Shown here: piece by piece, positions 1 to 11,579 of the stretch | How the letters are laid out: every line of letters starts with the position of its first letter | How positions within the stretch are numbered: position 1 is the first letter of the stretch | NCBI GenBank assembly: GCA_051294375.1 | Contig: CM119267.1 | Location: 24,811,783 to 24,875,782, forward strand | Direction: 5' to 3' | From: Paraspadella gotoi | Lineage: Eukaryota; Chaetognatha | DNA length: 64,000 nucleotides | Notes under the pieces: model-generated | Told to the model about the DNA's origin: nothing | Database searches by the model: none | Seen by the model: only the letters and a program-made list of their open reading frames with translations | Translations under genes and position numbers: made by a program

Positions 1-36
<36 letters not shown>
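1..36. repeat. (AG)n microsatellite at window edge
   Basis: Uninterrupted AG dinucleotides run from the window start to about position 35. On the minus strand this is a CT tract lying in the intron after the last visible exon of the EF-hand gene (exon end 55). Confidence 0.9.
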
Positions 37-54
37 GAATAAATTGAGAAAGAC

Positions 55-529
55 CTTCCAACTTTCCGCTGCCATCGACGTCGAGTCCTCGTACGAATCG
101 GTCCGTCTCGATCGCTTTCCATTCATCCTCCACTGAAAATCGGGACGGAACAGAGTTTCAATTTCAATATTTAAAAATTATTAAGATTTTAACGCATTTC
201 CAAACTGATTCGTCTTCCGTAATCAAAACACTCATTTCCCCCCACGTATCCAAATTCCACTCACCGTTGCTGAGAAATTCCTGGAGATCAACGGCGCCGT
301 CTCCGTCGGCGTCGGCCTCCTCGACGACGCGCTTGGCGAGGAGCGGGCGGGTGTGCTCGAAGTCTTCGGGGTGAGCAAAGGCGCGGAACTCGACGACGTC
401 GAGGCTCTCGTCGCCGTCGACGTCGGCGTCGGAAAATCTGGAGGCGTCGTCCGTGAAAAGGCGACGAAAGTGGGCGGCCTCGGCGTCGGAGAAGGAGGGA
501 GGGGGCGTGGAGGGATCGGGGATATAGCC

Positions 530-620
<91 letters not shown>

Positions 621-2054
621 ATTCTATCGCCGCAATTGAGCAAGTGCAATTCATGACTATGATCACCCGGTTAACTACCAGCAGAAGTCCCATTTGATCC
701 CAAAACCGCGAATTCAATTAAAGAGTCGATTTTAGTGTTTGTAATTGGATTCAAAATGGCTCAAAAAACCGATCGGAAAAGCAAAAGGAAAGATTGTATA
801 AAATCAAACCACATTAAATTAGTTAATTATACCATTTATAGACTAACTAATGCTTCATCGTTTCTCACCATAATAACTCTTTAAATATTCGTTCCAACCA
901 AGTTTCCCGTCACCGTCTTGATCGTGTGACTCGAATCTCCGCCGTGATTCTTCTTTGTTGAGCGAAGCGAAGGAACTCACGATCCAATCCTGTTCACCAA
1001 ATAATCGTGATCGTCAAGTAACGAGAACCAGTCTCCGACTCAACCATAAAATAAGTAATAAATAAATAAATAAATACTATAAATAAGCCATGTCTCTTGT
1101 TAATTTCTTAAATGACGCAGGCTCCTCTTCCTCCACTAAGCCCCTTTTTATCTTTTTTTTTATTTACGGACGGACAGACAGACAGACAGACAGACGGACA
1201 GACCGAAAAGTGAGATATAGAGTCACGATAATAGCTGTTATTGACTCCAGGCTCTCCGGTCAAAAACTCAAAAGAAAGCCAGGATTCGTTTCGAATCCCA
1301 GCCCAACAACAACAACGAAGTTTTTCGTCTTTTTCCCTCTCTTCTCCAAAGGACTAGAACCTTTAATTCGTCGACGGCGACGCTCCCATCACCGTCCGCG
1401 TCCATTTTGGAAGCCATGATAACGAGTCTCTTCTTCGCCTCGTCCGGCGACATCTGATGAAACTCCTCGTCCGCCTAATCGAGAAAAATAATAAACCACG
1501 AGTTATAGTTATACTGAGTGACGAGTAGTGACTAAGTCAACAACCTCTGTGGACCCTAAAATGGCGGCGTGATCGAACTCGACGTCTCTGTGTCCGGCGT
1601 CGTCGTGGTCGGCGTGGTCGACGAATCCCGGGATTTGCCAGACTTGAGGATCGTCGCCGATGTCGTCGTAGATGGACTCGAAAGGCAAATCGGATTCGTC
1701 CTCGATGAGTCGCGATTCGGGCGGCGACGCCGAGTTGCCGGGCGGCGACGCCGAGTCAAAGTCGTGAATCGCGGCGTCAGTAGAAACGATATTCGAGGAG
1801 GCGTCGGTTCCTTCGGCGTCGTTTAAAACTCCGTCCATTGAGAATTTTTTAATCTCTTCTTTCTCTTCTTGTTTTTTCTCAGCCAATAGACCAGCGTCGG
1901 CAGCAGCGTCGGCGGCAGCGTCGGCGGCACCACCGACGTCAGCAGAGGCGTCAGCATCGTCATCAGCGTTGTCGCCGAAAAACCAAGATTCCGCGAAGGA
2001 GGCGCACAACACGATGGAAATGTAGACAAGACCAAAAAAGGCTACCTTATTCAT
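55..2054 (-). CDS. CREC-family EF-hand protein (calumenin/reticulocalbin-like), 5' part
   Basis: Low-affinity calcium-binding protein expected in the ER/secretory lumen. Exons (minus): 2054-1545, 1474-1361, 989-869, 528-265, 132-55; phases agree at every junction and the gene continues off the left edge. It starts MNKVAFFGLVYISIVLCASF, a clear signal peptide; in-frame upstream Mets exist but would bury it. An Asp/Ala-rich low-complexity stretch follows, then the family motif VEFDHAAILG. Visible EF-hands: MDADGDGSVAVDEL (exon 2), HDQDGDGKLGWNEY (exon 3), ADVDGDESLDVVEF and ADADGDGAVDLQEF (exon 4), LDVDGSGKLEG (exon 5). Order, spacing and the DHAAILG...SPDEAKKRL join match calumenin and reticulocalbin; the sixth hand and any HDEL-type ER signal lie outside the window, so the exact member is unresolved. 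The last donor (GTCTTT) is weak. The acidic N-terminal insert is unusual in length. Confidence 0.9.
533..616. repeat. (GA)n microsatellite abutting a splice acceptor
   Basis: About 42 GA units. On the coding (minus) strand this is a CT tract running straight into the CACAG acceptor of the EF-hand gene's fourth exon (exon start 528), so the microsatellite supplies its polypyrimidine tract. Confidence 0.9.
1165..1225. repeat. GACA-type short tandem repeat next to a GTTGCGCC-family fragment
   Basis: GGACAGACAGACAG units are followed by a sequence resembling the subterminal part of the GTTGCGCC element family (GACCGAAAAGTGA, as at 45250). It lies in the intron between EF-hand exons 2 and 3. Confidence 0.45.
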
Positions 2055-3764
<1,710 letters not shown>

Positions 3765-6700
3765 TCATACTCCGACCCCGTTGAGCCTCTCCACAGTGAC
3801 CGCCCTCAACTGCCCGTTTGACGCTCGAGCTTCCGTGTATTTGACGGCGGGAAATTTTTTCTTCTCTCGCTCGCGTTTCGCCGCCTCCTCGCGCCGCCGC
3901 CGCTTGACCACTTGTGTGGCGGCGACGGACAGAGTCGCGGTTACCTGAACAAATAATATTAAATATCAGGGTCTCATCTAAAATAAAAAAATTAAATAAA
4001 TAAATACATACGTAATTTTTTTTTCTGAAAATAAAACAGAGCAAACAAATAATTTCGGGAATGGTTGCAAAAATATCTTATGTCAACAATAAACGTGAAC
4101 AAAAAAGGAAAATAAAAAAGAAAAAGAGTTCAGTGGACAAAGTCAAGCAACTCCGTCCACATGAGACGGCAACTCAATCACGGGACTTCGGGAAGCAACC
4201 AGGTAATTGAAACAAAATAAAGAAATGAAAATAAAAACGTGAGTCGGTCTATTCACACCGCCTCACATCCAGCATCATTCCAGCCAATCCCATTGGCATC
4301 ATCCCAAGCATTACGTTCCATCCACAGTCCTCACGACTTCCCTCAGCGTTGGCAAAGCGAGACCCTCATAGGTTAACCGCGCCAGTGGCAGGCGACGCCA
4401 CTGAGGGTCGGAACCCCCCAAAGCCCCATCCCAATGATCATCACAGGAAACCCGGCTGTTTTTATAAACGTTCTGTTTTAAATAAAGACCTCCAGTCTAC
4501 AGAATACAACTTTCACATCTTTCACCCTAATTAAGCTGCCACCCACACCTTATTTTTATCTCTTTATCACTCACCAGCAAAAAAGCGGCGCCGCCCGCGA
4601 CGCCGGCCACCGTCGCCGTGGATACGACTATGCCGCCAGCGAGAGGCGCCGTCGGGGGCGCCACGTACGACGCCGTTTCGGAAGCGGCGCTAAAAGTCTT
4701 GGAGGCGGAGAAGGAGAAGACGCGGAAGTCGTAGCGGAATCCGGGGCGGAGGTCGCGGATCGTCGTCCAGAGGGCGTCGACGACCCGATCGGTGAGCGCC
4801 GACCACGGAGGAGGGGTCGATGAGGAGGAAGAGGAAAGGTGGTCGTCGCGTTGACCCGTCGAGTCTTCCGATCGATACTCGACGATGTAGAAAGAAATCT
4901 TGGGAATACAGGGTAGGGCGTTTGAAAATAACAAAATATAACAAATCGAATAAGGTACATAGCTATTTTAGTGTGAACAAGTCTGTAAAATTCGATGGTG
5001 ATGACCATTTTTTGTATAATTTTATCTTTTTTGTCGAAAATGAGGATTTTTTAATGTATATAAAATTGTCATAAAAAAGAAAAACAATTATAAGTTATGA
5101 TAAATCAAATTATTAAAATTTTATAAAATTTTTATGAGCTTTGGAAATATAAAATAAGGACTTATAAAAATATTTTCGTAAGTTTATTTTAAAATTTTAT
5201 AAAAAGTTAGTTTACTATTTTTATTAATAATTATGAGTAAAAATTAGGTTAAAGTTAAAAATAATAATTTCAAAATTTTATTCCTGGATTTGTATTCCTT
5301 GCAAAAAGTTGATATAAGAAATATAATTTTATTCCAAAATTATGTTATTATTATAAAAAAACTATAACTTTAAGCTAAAAATTAAAAAATTATACAAAAA
5401 AATAGTTTTTAACATTTTTAACCGACTTAATAAAAGAATTTGTTAAAATGGATTATACTTTCTTATATCAACTTTTTGAAAGGAATTTAAATCCGGTTTT
5501 AAAATTTTAAAATTTTAATTTTTTCTCTTTAGCTTATTTTTTATTATTATTTATTAATAAATATAGCTAACAAACATTTAATAAAATATAAAATTTGTAA
5601 ATAAACTTACTGAAATATTTATAAGGGTCTTTATTCTTATATTATGTAAGCTAAATATAGTTTTTATAAAATTTTAATAATTTGAGTTTCTTATACTTCT
5701 TATACTTTGAATAGGACCTTATATGCTGCAAAAATCGCCATTTTCGACAAAGAAGATGAAACTATACAAAAAAATGGTTATCAACATCGAAATCTACGGA
5801 CTTGATTACACTAAAATAGCTATGTACCTATTCGATTCGTTATATTTTGTTATTTTTAAATGCCCTAATACAGGGGTGGGAATGGGGAAGACCATTATTA
5901 TTATTTGCAGTCTGTCTAACGTCTAATGTTTATATTCTCTCTTCTCTATCTTCTTTCTTCTTCTCTATTCTTTTTTCTCTCTCCTCTATTGCCCCCCTCA
6001 CCGGAAGAGAAGAATTGAGCGGCGTTGACCAAGAGATGTTGAGTCCGTTTCTGCCCGCGAGCGGGGAAAGGCGAATGGAGTGAGCGGGAGCGGGGCGGGA
6101 AAGGAGCGGGGCGGCGGCGTCGTCGGTGGTGAGGGGCGCGGCCTCGCCCGTCGCCCGCGTCCGGTTGACGTCGTCGTCATCGTCGTCCAAACTCTTCGTC
6201 CGAATCCTGATGACTTTGGAGAACATCCCGTCGCCGGAGGAAGTCTTGGCTTGGACGGAGAACTCGTAGACCGAGTCGGGGAGGAGATCCTCGATGGAGA
6301 AGGAGACGGCGTCGTCTGGGTGGATGCGGACCTTCGGGAGGAAAGAGGGGAGGGAAAGAAAGAAGAATAAAGATAAAGAGAAGAGAAAAAAAGAAAAAAG
6401 AGAAGAAAAGAGAAAGAGAGGAAAAGAGAAAGAGAAGAAAAGAAAAAAAAATAAAAGCGAAGAGAAGAGAAGAGAAGGTTTTGCTTCTCTGCAGTTTTTC
6501 CTGCTAAACTAAATCTCAGCCATTTCAGTTTTCTGTTTCTTTTTCCTTCTTTTTCTCCTTCTCCTTCTTCCTCTTTCTCCTTCTTTTCCTCTTTCTCCTT
6601 CTTCCTCTTTCTCCTTCTTTTCCTCTTTCTCCTTCTTCCTCTTTCTCCTTCTTTTTCTCCTTCTTCCTCTTTCTTTCTCCTTCTTTTTTTTCTTTTTCTT

Positions 6701-9700
6701 CTCTTAATTCTCCTTCTTCCTTCTCACCGTCTTCCAGTCCATCTTGTCTCGTCCGAGTCTTTTGAACCACAAAACGTATTGCATCGCAAGTCCGGCGTTG
6801 AAGGCGGGTTGCCAGGCGACGGTGGCTGAGAAGTGACCCGTGTTGACGGTCAGGTTGTACGGAGCGTGAGGAGTTGTGGTCTGTGGTCAAAAAAGAATAT
6901 AATCAAACAAGATTTAACCCACATTTAACACACCCCGATTCGCCCGGTTCTCGAGAGACTCGGCACACACCTCGATAATGAGTCTGGCGACGGCGCCGAC
7001 CGTCGTGACCACGTTGGAGGCGAGGCATTCGTAGTCCCCGGCGTCGCGGAGGACCAGGTTGAGGATCGTCAGGTTCCCGCGACTCTGGACGATGCGCGGT
7101 GAGGCCGGAAGAGACGCCGTGGACGCCGAGGGAACGCCCCCGCCCTTAAAGGGGGAAGAAGAACGAAATCAAGTTCATGTTGATGATGAATCGATGACGA
7201 TAATGATGATGATGATGACGATGATTATACCCGAAAGGATTCGTGACTCCGTTTCCTCCAACGGATCGTTGGCTCCGGGTCTCCGTCGGCGGCGCATGAG
7301 AAGGATGCCGAGTCGCCCAGCATCCGCTGGACGTACTTGATTGGGCGGCGGAGGAACCGCGGCGGGTCGCGGACGAGCACGGCCACGGGGGGCGAGGCAG
7401 GGCTGGCTCCTACCGAGTTGATTGGCCGGCAAGAGTAAACGCCCTCGTGGTCAGGATCGGCCGAAGAGAGAGAGATCACGAGGCCGGAGCGGAGGAGTTC
7501 GAATGAGAAAGAGGAAAGATTGGAAGTCCTTTTGGATTTGGCGGCGGCAGCGGCGGCAGCGGCGGAAGCGGCGGAGGGGGCGGAGGGGGCGGCGGAGAAT
7601 CCGAAACTCCTCAAATCTTTTGTCAGATGAGATGATGAAAACGAGGATGAAGAAGATGATGATCGGATTTCCCGTAACGGCTGATCGTCTTTAGTCCAGT
7701 GAACCTGTTAAAGATTAAACGTATTCATGGTAAAATTCTTTTTCGTTGTTTTTGGAGATTTAGAAAATTGTTTAACTTTTGTACAAGGAATTTTATTATT
7801 AATATGCAGACATGTTTCGACTCAATTACGAGTCTTCATCAGCGCGTAAAAAAACATTTTTTTTGTACAAAAGTCAAACAATTTTCTAAAGATTAAACTG
7901 TGGCAGCAAGACTTAAAGCTGCCTCACTGCTGTCCGTCCTCAGCCTCGTCTTAATGGCTGAGCACTGAGCAGGCTAAATCATCTCATTCCATCCGTGCGT
8001 CCCGGGTTCAATCCCTGGGTATCCCGGTTCTGGCTTAAATGTGACGGTGCCGGTATAAACATGCCAGTGACAGGAGGCGGTCACTGAGGGTCCGCAGCCC
8101 CTATGCCAGTTGGTGAGATACCCCGCGCCCCGGGTATCACAGGCTATCCTCCCGTTGCCATAAAACTTAAAATATATAAATAATGTTTTGTGGCGGTATA
8201 TTCACACCGCCTCACGTCCACCATCCTTCAGCCAGATCCATTGGCTCAGAGGGGGAACACACCATCCCAGGCGTAGTGTTTCATCCACAGTCCTAACGAC
8301 TTCCCTTTGCGTTGGCAAAGCGAGACCGTCCTAGGGTAACCGCGTCAGTGACTGGAGGCGTCACTGAGGGTCGGAAGCCCCCAAAGCCAACAGTGAGATG
8401 CCCCATCCCAATGGGCATCACAGGCAACCCGGCTGTTGCCATAGTTTAATCTTATTAGTTGCGCCGCGAGTACTCGCGGAGCAACTCTATAAGTCACTTT
8501 TCGGTCGGTCGTTCTGTTAGTAGGTTTGTCTCACTTACGTTAAAAATGCATATAATTCGCCTATAATTGGTTGCTCATTTGTTAAGACAAGAAAAAAATA
8601 TAAAATCTAAGTGACTGCGCCGCCTTCAGAAAATCCTAAAACTATAAGGAAAAAAAACGAAATTTTGATGCATGTCATAAATACAAGGGCTAAGAAAGTT
8701 TTTAGTCGGATCGGCTTTAATTCACTTTAATTCACTATAATTCACTTTGTCGGTCCGTCGGTCCGCCCCCTCAATCTTGTCGGGCATTCACTTATATCAT
8801 GTCAGAACATGGAATTATGATAAATTATACAAAAAAAAACGATATCTGTCCGTCCGTCCGTCCCACCTTAGCAAAAAATACCAATTACTCGTGATTGGAT
8901 GGATGGATTGGAATGAAATTTTGTGTGTGGGTAGGGAAGTGTGTGATTGAGCTGAATATGAAGTTTCGATGGAATCGTCCGAGTGGAAATGAGTTTAAGT
9001 GGAAAAAACAAAAAAATATATTCTACTATTTGAACACCAATTACTCACGAGTGGATGGGCCGATTGACTTGAAATTTTGTATTTGGGTAGAAATGTGTGT
9101 GATTAAACTGGAAATCAAGTTTTGATGGATTCGTTTGAGTGGAAATGAATTTAAATGGAAAAAACAAAGAACCTGTTTCACGAATTGATTATGCTTCTTT
9201 TTATTTTAAATGTAAATGCAAGATGTATTAATTAATCAAATAATTGTCAGTTAATTAATCAATTAATCAATTAATTAATCAATAATTAATTAATAAGTTA
9301 ATTAATCAATCAAAACAAACATTTTGGATCAAATTAATTAATTGATTAATTGATAATTGATTAATTATCGATAATGATCGTGGGCAGATCCGATATTGTT
9401 TGCTCAAACTTGTTTAGTCATGTCATGTCATCAAAAAGAAATAGACGTGAAAATAAAGTCACTGCGGCGCAACACATTGGAATCACCTTTCTTGTTTTTT
9501 TCATCATACAAATAATAAATACCTCCAATGTACATGGCCATTGGCCAAACACATAACATAAACGTAGATGGCCAAACCCATAAGACAACTCTAAACAAAG
9601 AATCATCCGACTTTTTTTCTCTCGATGATCACAACTAAATTCCGCTTCACCTCCATGACGGGCGGATTGGCGTCGACCCGGCAGGGAATCTCGGCTGCGG

Positions 9701-11579
9701 CGCCTTTGGGCAGATAAAGCCGCTCGGGCATCCGCAGCAACTTGGGTGCGTAGGTGACGTTGAGAAAAGCCTTGGCCGTCGCGGAGGAGAGGCCGTTGGA
9801 GGCCGTGCAGAGGAACCAGCCTGAGTCATCGCCGAAGACGGAGGATATGGCCAGGCTGCCGTCCTCCAACGCCGTCGTCCGCGGCCCAAGCGAGGGATGT
9901 TCGGCGACGTCGACGCCGTCCCTCGACCATCTGTAAGAGATGTTAGAGGGGCGCGCCTCCGCTTTGCAGGTCAACTGAGTCCTCAGGCCTTCGTTGACCG
10001 TCGTGTTCATGGGAGGAGAAAGGATGAAGACGCCGCCCTGAAGGACGACCTTCATGGAGTGGGTCACCTGATAGAATAAAGTAATTGCCATTATTGCTTT
10101 ATTTGCTACCATTTGATTCTGTGTCTGAACTAATATGACAAATATTAGAATAAATACCCCCACGTTTAGTCAAAGATACATGTATCTAAAAATATAAACA
10201 AAATTATTTGATCAATGAAGTAATGAGGATTGAACAAAACCGAAAATGACTTGAGACTTTTCGACCCTTCCACTCACTTCTCCGACTTCGTTATGCGCCC
10301 GACAGACGTAGACCCCAGCGTCCTTTCTCCTCACCGCCTCGATCCTGTCGACCAATCAATCAATCAAGCACATTTTTAAAATAATCATTATTATAATTTA
10401 GATTTTAAAAGTGGAGCCAACCTGAGTTGATCGTCATCGACAAGGACGCGATCGTCCGTCGTCAAGGGAAACCCATCGCGATGCCAGAAAATCTTGGGCG
10501 GGGGTGTTCCGTCGGCGAGGCATTGGAGTCGCATTGGCGCGCCTTCCTTTAAGATCAGCGTCGAGGCGGACGTCTTGGAGAAGACCGGTTTGGAGAGGAT
10601 TGAGAGATGAACCTGGAGTCGATGGGGGAAAAAGGAATTGAAATCAAGATAGAAGATGAAAAAGAAAATAATGATTAAAAATTTTCTACAACTACTATAC
10701 GGACCCATGTTCCGTTCGGAGACGGCATATCCTCCGGAACTCGATTCATGTAGGTGATGAGGCAGTGGTACCATCCCTCGTCCTCTGGTCGGAGCTCCTT
10801 CATTCGGATGCTTGCCGGAATCGTCATCTCCACGCGGTTGACATAAGGCGCCTCCAGATGGGGAGGGTAGCCGGGGAAGCGGAAGAAGAGAGGCTTTTTC
10901 GCTCCGAGTTTTGTCCACTTGAAGGTGTAGGGGATCCACTTTCCGTCGCCGGGAAACTGGACGCGGCATTTGAGCTCCACCTTAAAGGAGGGTGGGAATA
11001 AAAAAGAGGAAAATAGATTAAAAAGTAATAAAAGATGTAATGTGAAAATTACTTTTCAACGTCAAGAGTTAGGTAAACAAAGACCCTTTGCAAGGTTCAT
11101 TGTTCAGTCAGTCGCGGCTTTGTAAATTAAAACTAAATTTAAAACGATTTTTTGAAAAAAATCTGCTGCTGTGGACGCAACAACACAGGCATATTTTCTC
11201 AGTTTGTATGTAATTTATTTTCTCATTAGATTCGCATATAGTAATTTTTAAATTTTATATCTCATTGAGACATTAAACCAATTAATTCGCTACTTACTTC
11301 TCCACCGACGCTTCCGGTAAAATTTTTGTGCGCGACCGGCAGCGCCGCTCGTCGTCTACGTCGGGCGACGGACGACGAAATCGGCGCCCTAAAGGACGCC
11401 AACATTGCGGCTCGTTGATTGGCGATCGCCGTGGGAAAAGACGCCATGACGGCGCCGCGCTGACAATGGCGCCGGGTCCGGAGATCGAGGCGAGGAAGAT
11501 CGGGAGAGAAATTGAAGGAGGGAGAGAGAAAGAAGAGAAAGAGGAGGAAGCGAATGGCAAAGGAGAAAGAGAATGTCAT
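3765..11579 (-). CDS. tutl: Turtle/Borderless-type (IGSF9-like) Ig/FN3 receptor, copy 1
   Basis: Single-pass cell-surface adhesion protein; relatives act in axon and dendrite patterning. Exons (minus): 11579-11298, 10980-10705, 10612-10422, 10344-10278, 10067-9651, 7704-7231, 7144-6971, 6880-6728, 6331-6002, 4898-4575, 3944-3765; the phases join into about 955 residues. A hydrophobic signal sequence (MTFSFSFAIRFLLFLFFLS) is followed by five Ig domains (Cys pairs LKC/YHC, LQC/YVC, LTC/FLC, IPC/YSC, FSC/YEC), two FN3 domains (the first starts TTTPHAPYNLTV), a membrane helix spanning the last intron, then a basic tail with KKKFPAVKYTEAR and stop. Ig1 contains FKWTKLGAKKPLFFRFPGYP, diagnostic of the family. 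The tail of about 40 residues is much shorter than in classical Turtle, so Borderless orthology is equally possible. Ig4 carries a Ser/Ala-rich insert. It is a tandem paralogue of 12672-21125. Confidence 0.88.
4242..4466 (+). repeat. SINE-like family B, diverged copy
   Basis: Starts near ATTCACACCGCCTCAC and ends near AACCCGGCTGTT. It matches 8191-8444 over most of its length but the tail is eroded. It sits in the last intron of Turtle-like gene 1. The sequence before it (4138-4200) matches, inverted, a segment near 54790-54845 (CACGGGACTTCGGGAAGC). Confidence 0.75.
4916..5865. mobile_element. TA-flanked foldback MITE (GGGC termini)
   Basis: The two halves, about 4916-5390 and 5395-5865, are inverted copies of one another. 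Examples are ACATAGCTATTTTAGTGTGA near 4960 against TCACACT-type complement near 5810, and matching AAATTTTATAA arms. The ends read TA-GGGC...GCCC-TA, consistent with a TA target duplication and hence a Tc1/mariner-type or similar non-autonomous element. It has no ORF. It fills 950 of the 1103 bp of the intron 4899-6001. Confidence 0.8.
6341..6722. repeat. Purine tract followed by pyrimidine tract (intron)
   Basis: An almost pure A/G run (about 6341-6477) and an almost pure C/T run (about 6535-6722, CTTCTTCCTCTTTCTC units) make up nearly all of the intron 6332-6727 of Turtle-like gene 1. The two arms are loosely complementary. Confidence 0.8.
7721..7887 (-). mobile_element. Small hammerhead-ribozyme element with 11 bp flanking duplication
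   Basis: Inverted arms TTTAGAAAATTGTTTAACTT (7759 on) and the matching complement ending 7890 enclose a hammerhead motif. The unit is flanked by AAAGATTAAAC at both 7710-7720 and 7888-7898. The left end (TTCTTTTTCGTTGT) resembles the left ends of related copies at 14060 and 25510. Interpreted as a non-autonomous relative of Penelope-like long terminal repeats, which are known to carry minimal hammerheads. Confidence 0.75.
7804..7847 (-). ncRNA. Type I hammerhead ribozyme, intact core
   Basis: Minus strand reads CTGATGA (7842-7836), stem II of GACTC/GAGTC, GAAA (7818-7815), a minimal stem III (CATG), then GTC (7811-7809) as the cleavage triplet. A short imperfect stem I (ACGCG/TGCAT) closes it. 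All core residues of the CUGAUGA...GAAA...NUH consensus are present. The very short stem III is typical of retroelement hammerheads, which often cleave as dimers. Confidence 0.85.
7901..8164 (+). mobile_element. SINE-like family A
   Basis: Begins TGTGGCAGCAAGACTT and ends CCCGTTGCCATA. An internal tRNA-like promoter is suggested by GGCTGAGCAGG (A box-like) and GGGTTCAATCC (B box). The 3' domain (8053-8164) is shared with families B and C. Inverted copies lie at 16419-16674 and 16894-17165. The ends TGTGGCA and TGCCATA are short imperfect inverted repeats, so a TIR element that captured a tRNA promoter is an alternative. Confidence 0.8.
8191..8444 (+). mobile_element. SINE-like family B
   Basis: Runs from TGGCGGTATATTCACACC to GGCTGTTGCCATAG. 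Other copies lie at 4242-4466 (+) and 55379-55632 (-). The 5' body (ATCCACAGTCCTAACGACTT, GTTGGCAAAGCGAGACCGTC) is unlike family A, but the last 110 bp align with it. It lies immediately downstream of the family A copy, in the same intron. Confidence 0.8.
8458..9483 (+). mobile_element. TIR element of GTTGCGCCGC family
   Basis: Left end GTTGCGCCGCGAGTACTCGCGG contains a 16 bp palindrome; right end reads GCGGCGCAAC at 9474-9483, giving inverted GTTGCGCCGC termini. The interior has GTCGGTCCGTC-type repeats, GGATGGATGGATTGGAATG and an ATTAATTA-rich stretch (9220-9370). Related copies are at 27170-27830 (inverted), 44989-45298 and 48030-48682. No transposase ORF is seen, so it is non-autonomous. 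Confidence 0.7.

Noticed and set aside
164-717. ORFs with SLSLSL or ERERER runs
   Set aside because: Readings of the (GA)n microsatellite, overlapping the true EF-hand exon.
6294-6890. Lys/Glu-rich ORFs on both strands
   Set aside because: They come from the purine and pyrimidine tracts of an intron; only the last part overlaps the real FN3 exon, in another frame.
9240-9370. Possible origin or matrix attachment site (ATTAATTA-rich)
   Set aside because: The same AT-rich run recurs within other copies of the GTTGCGCC element, so it is part of the transposon.
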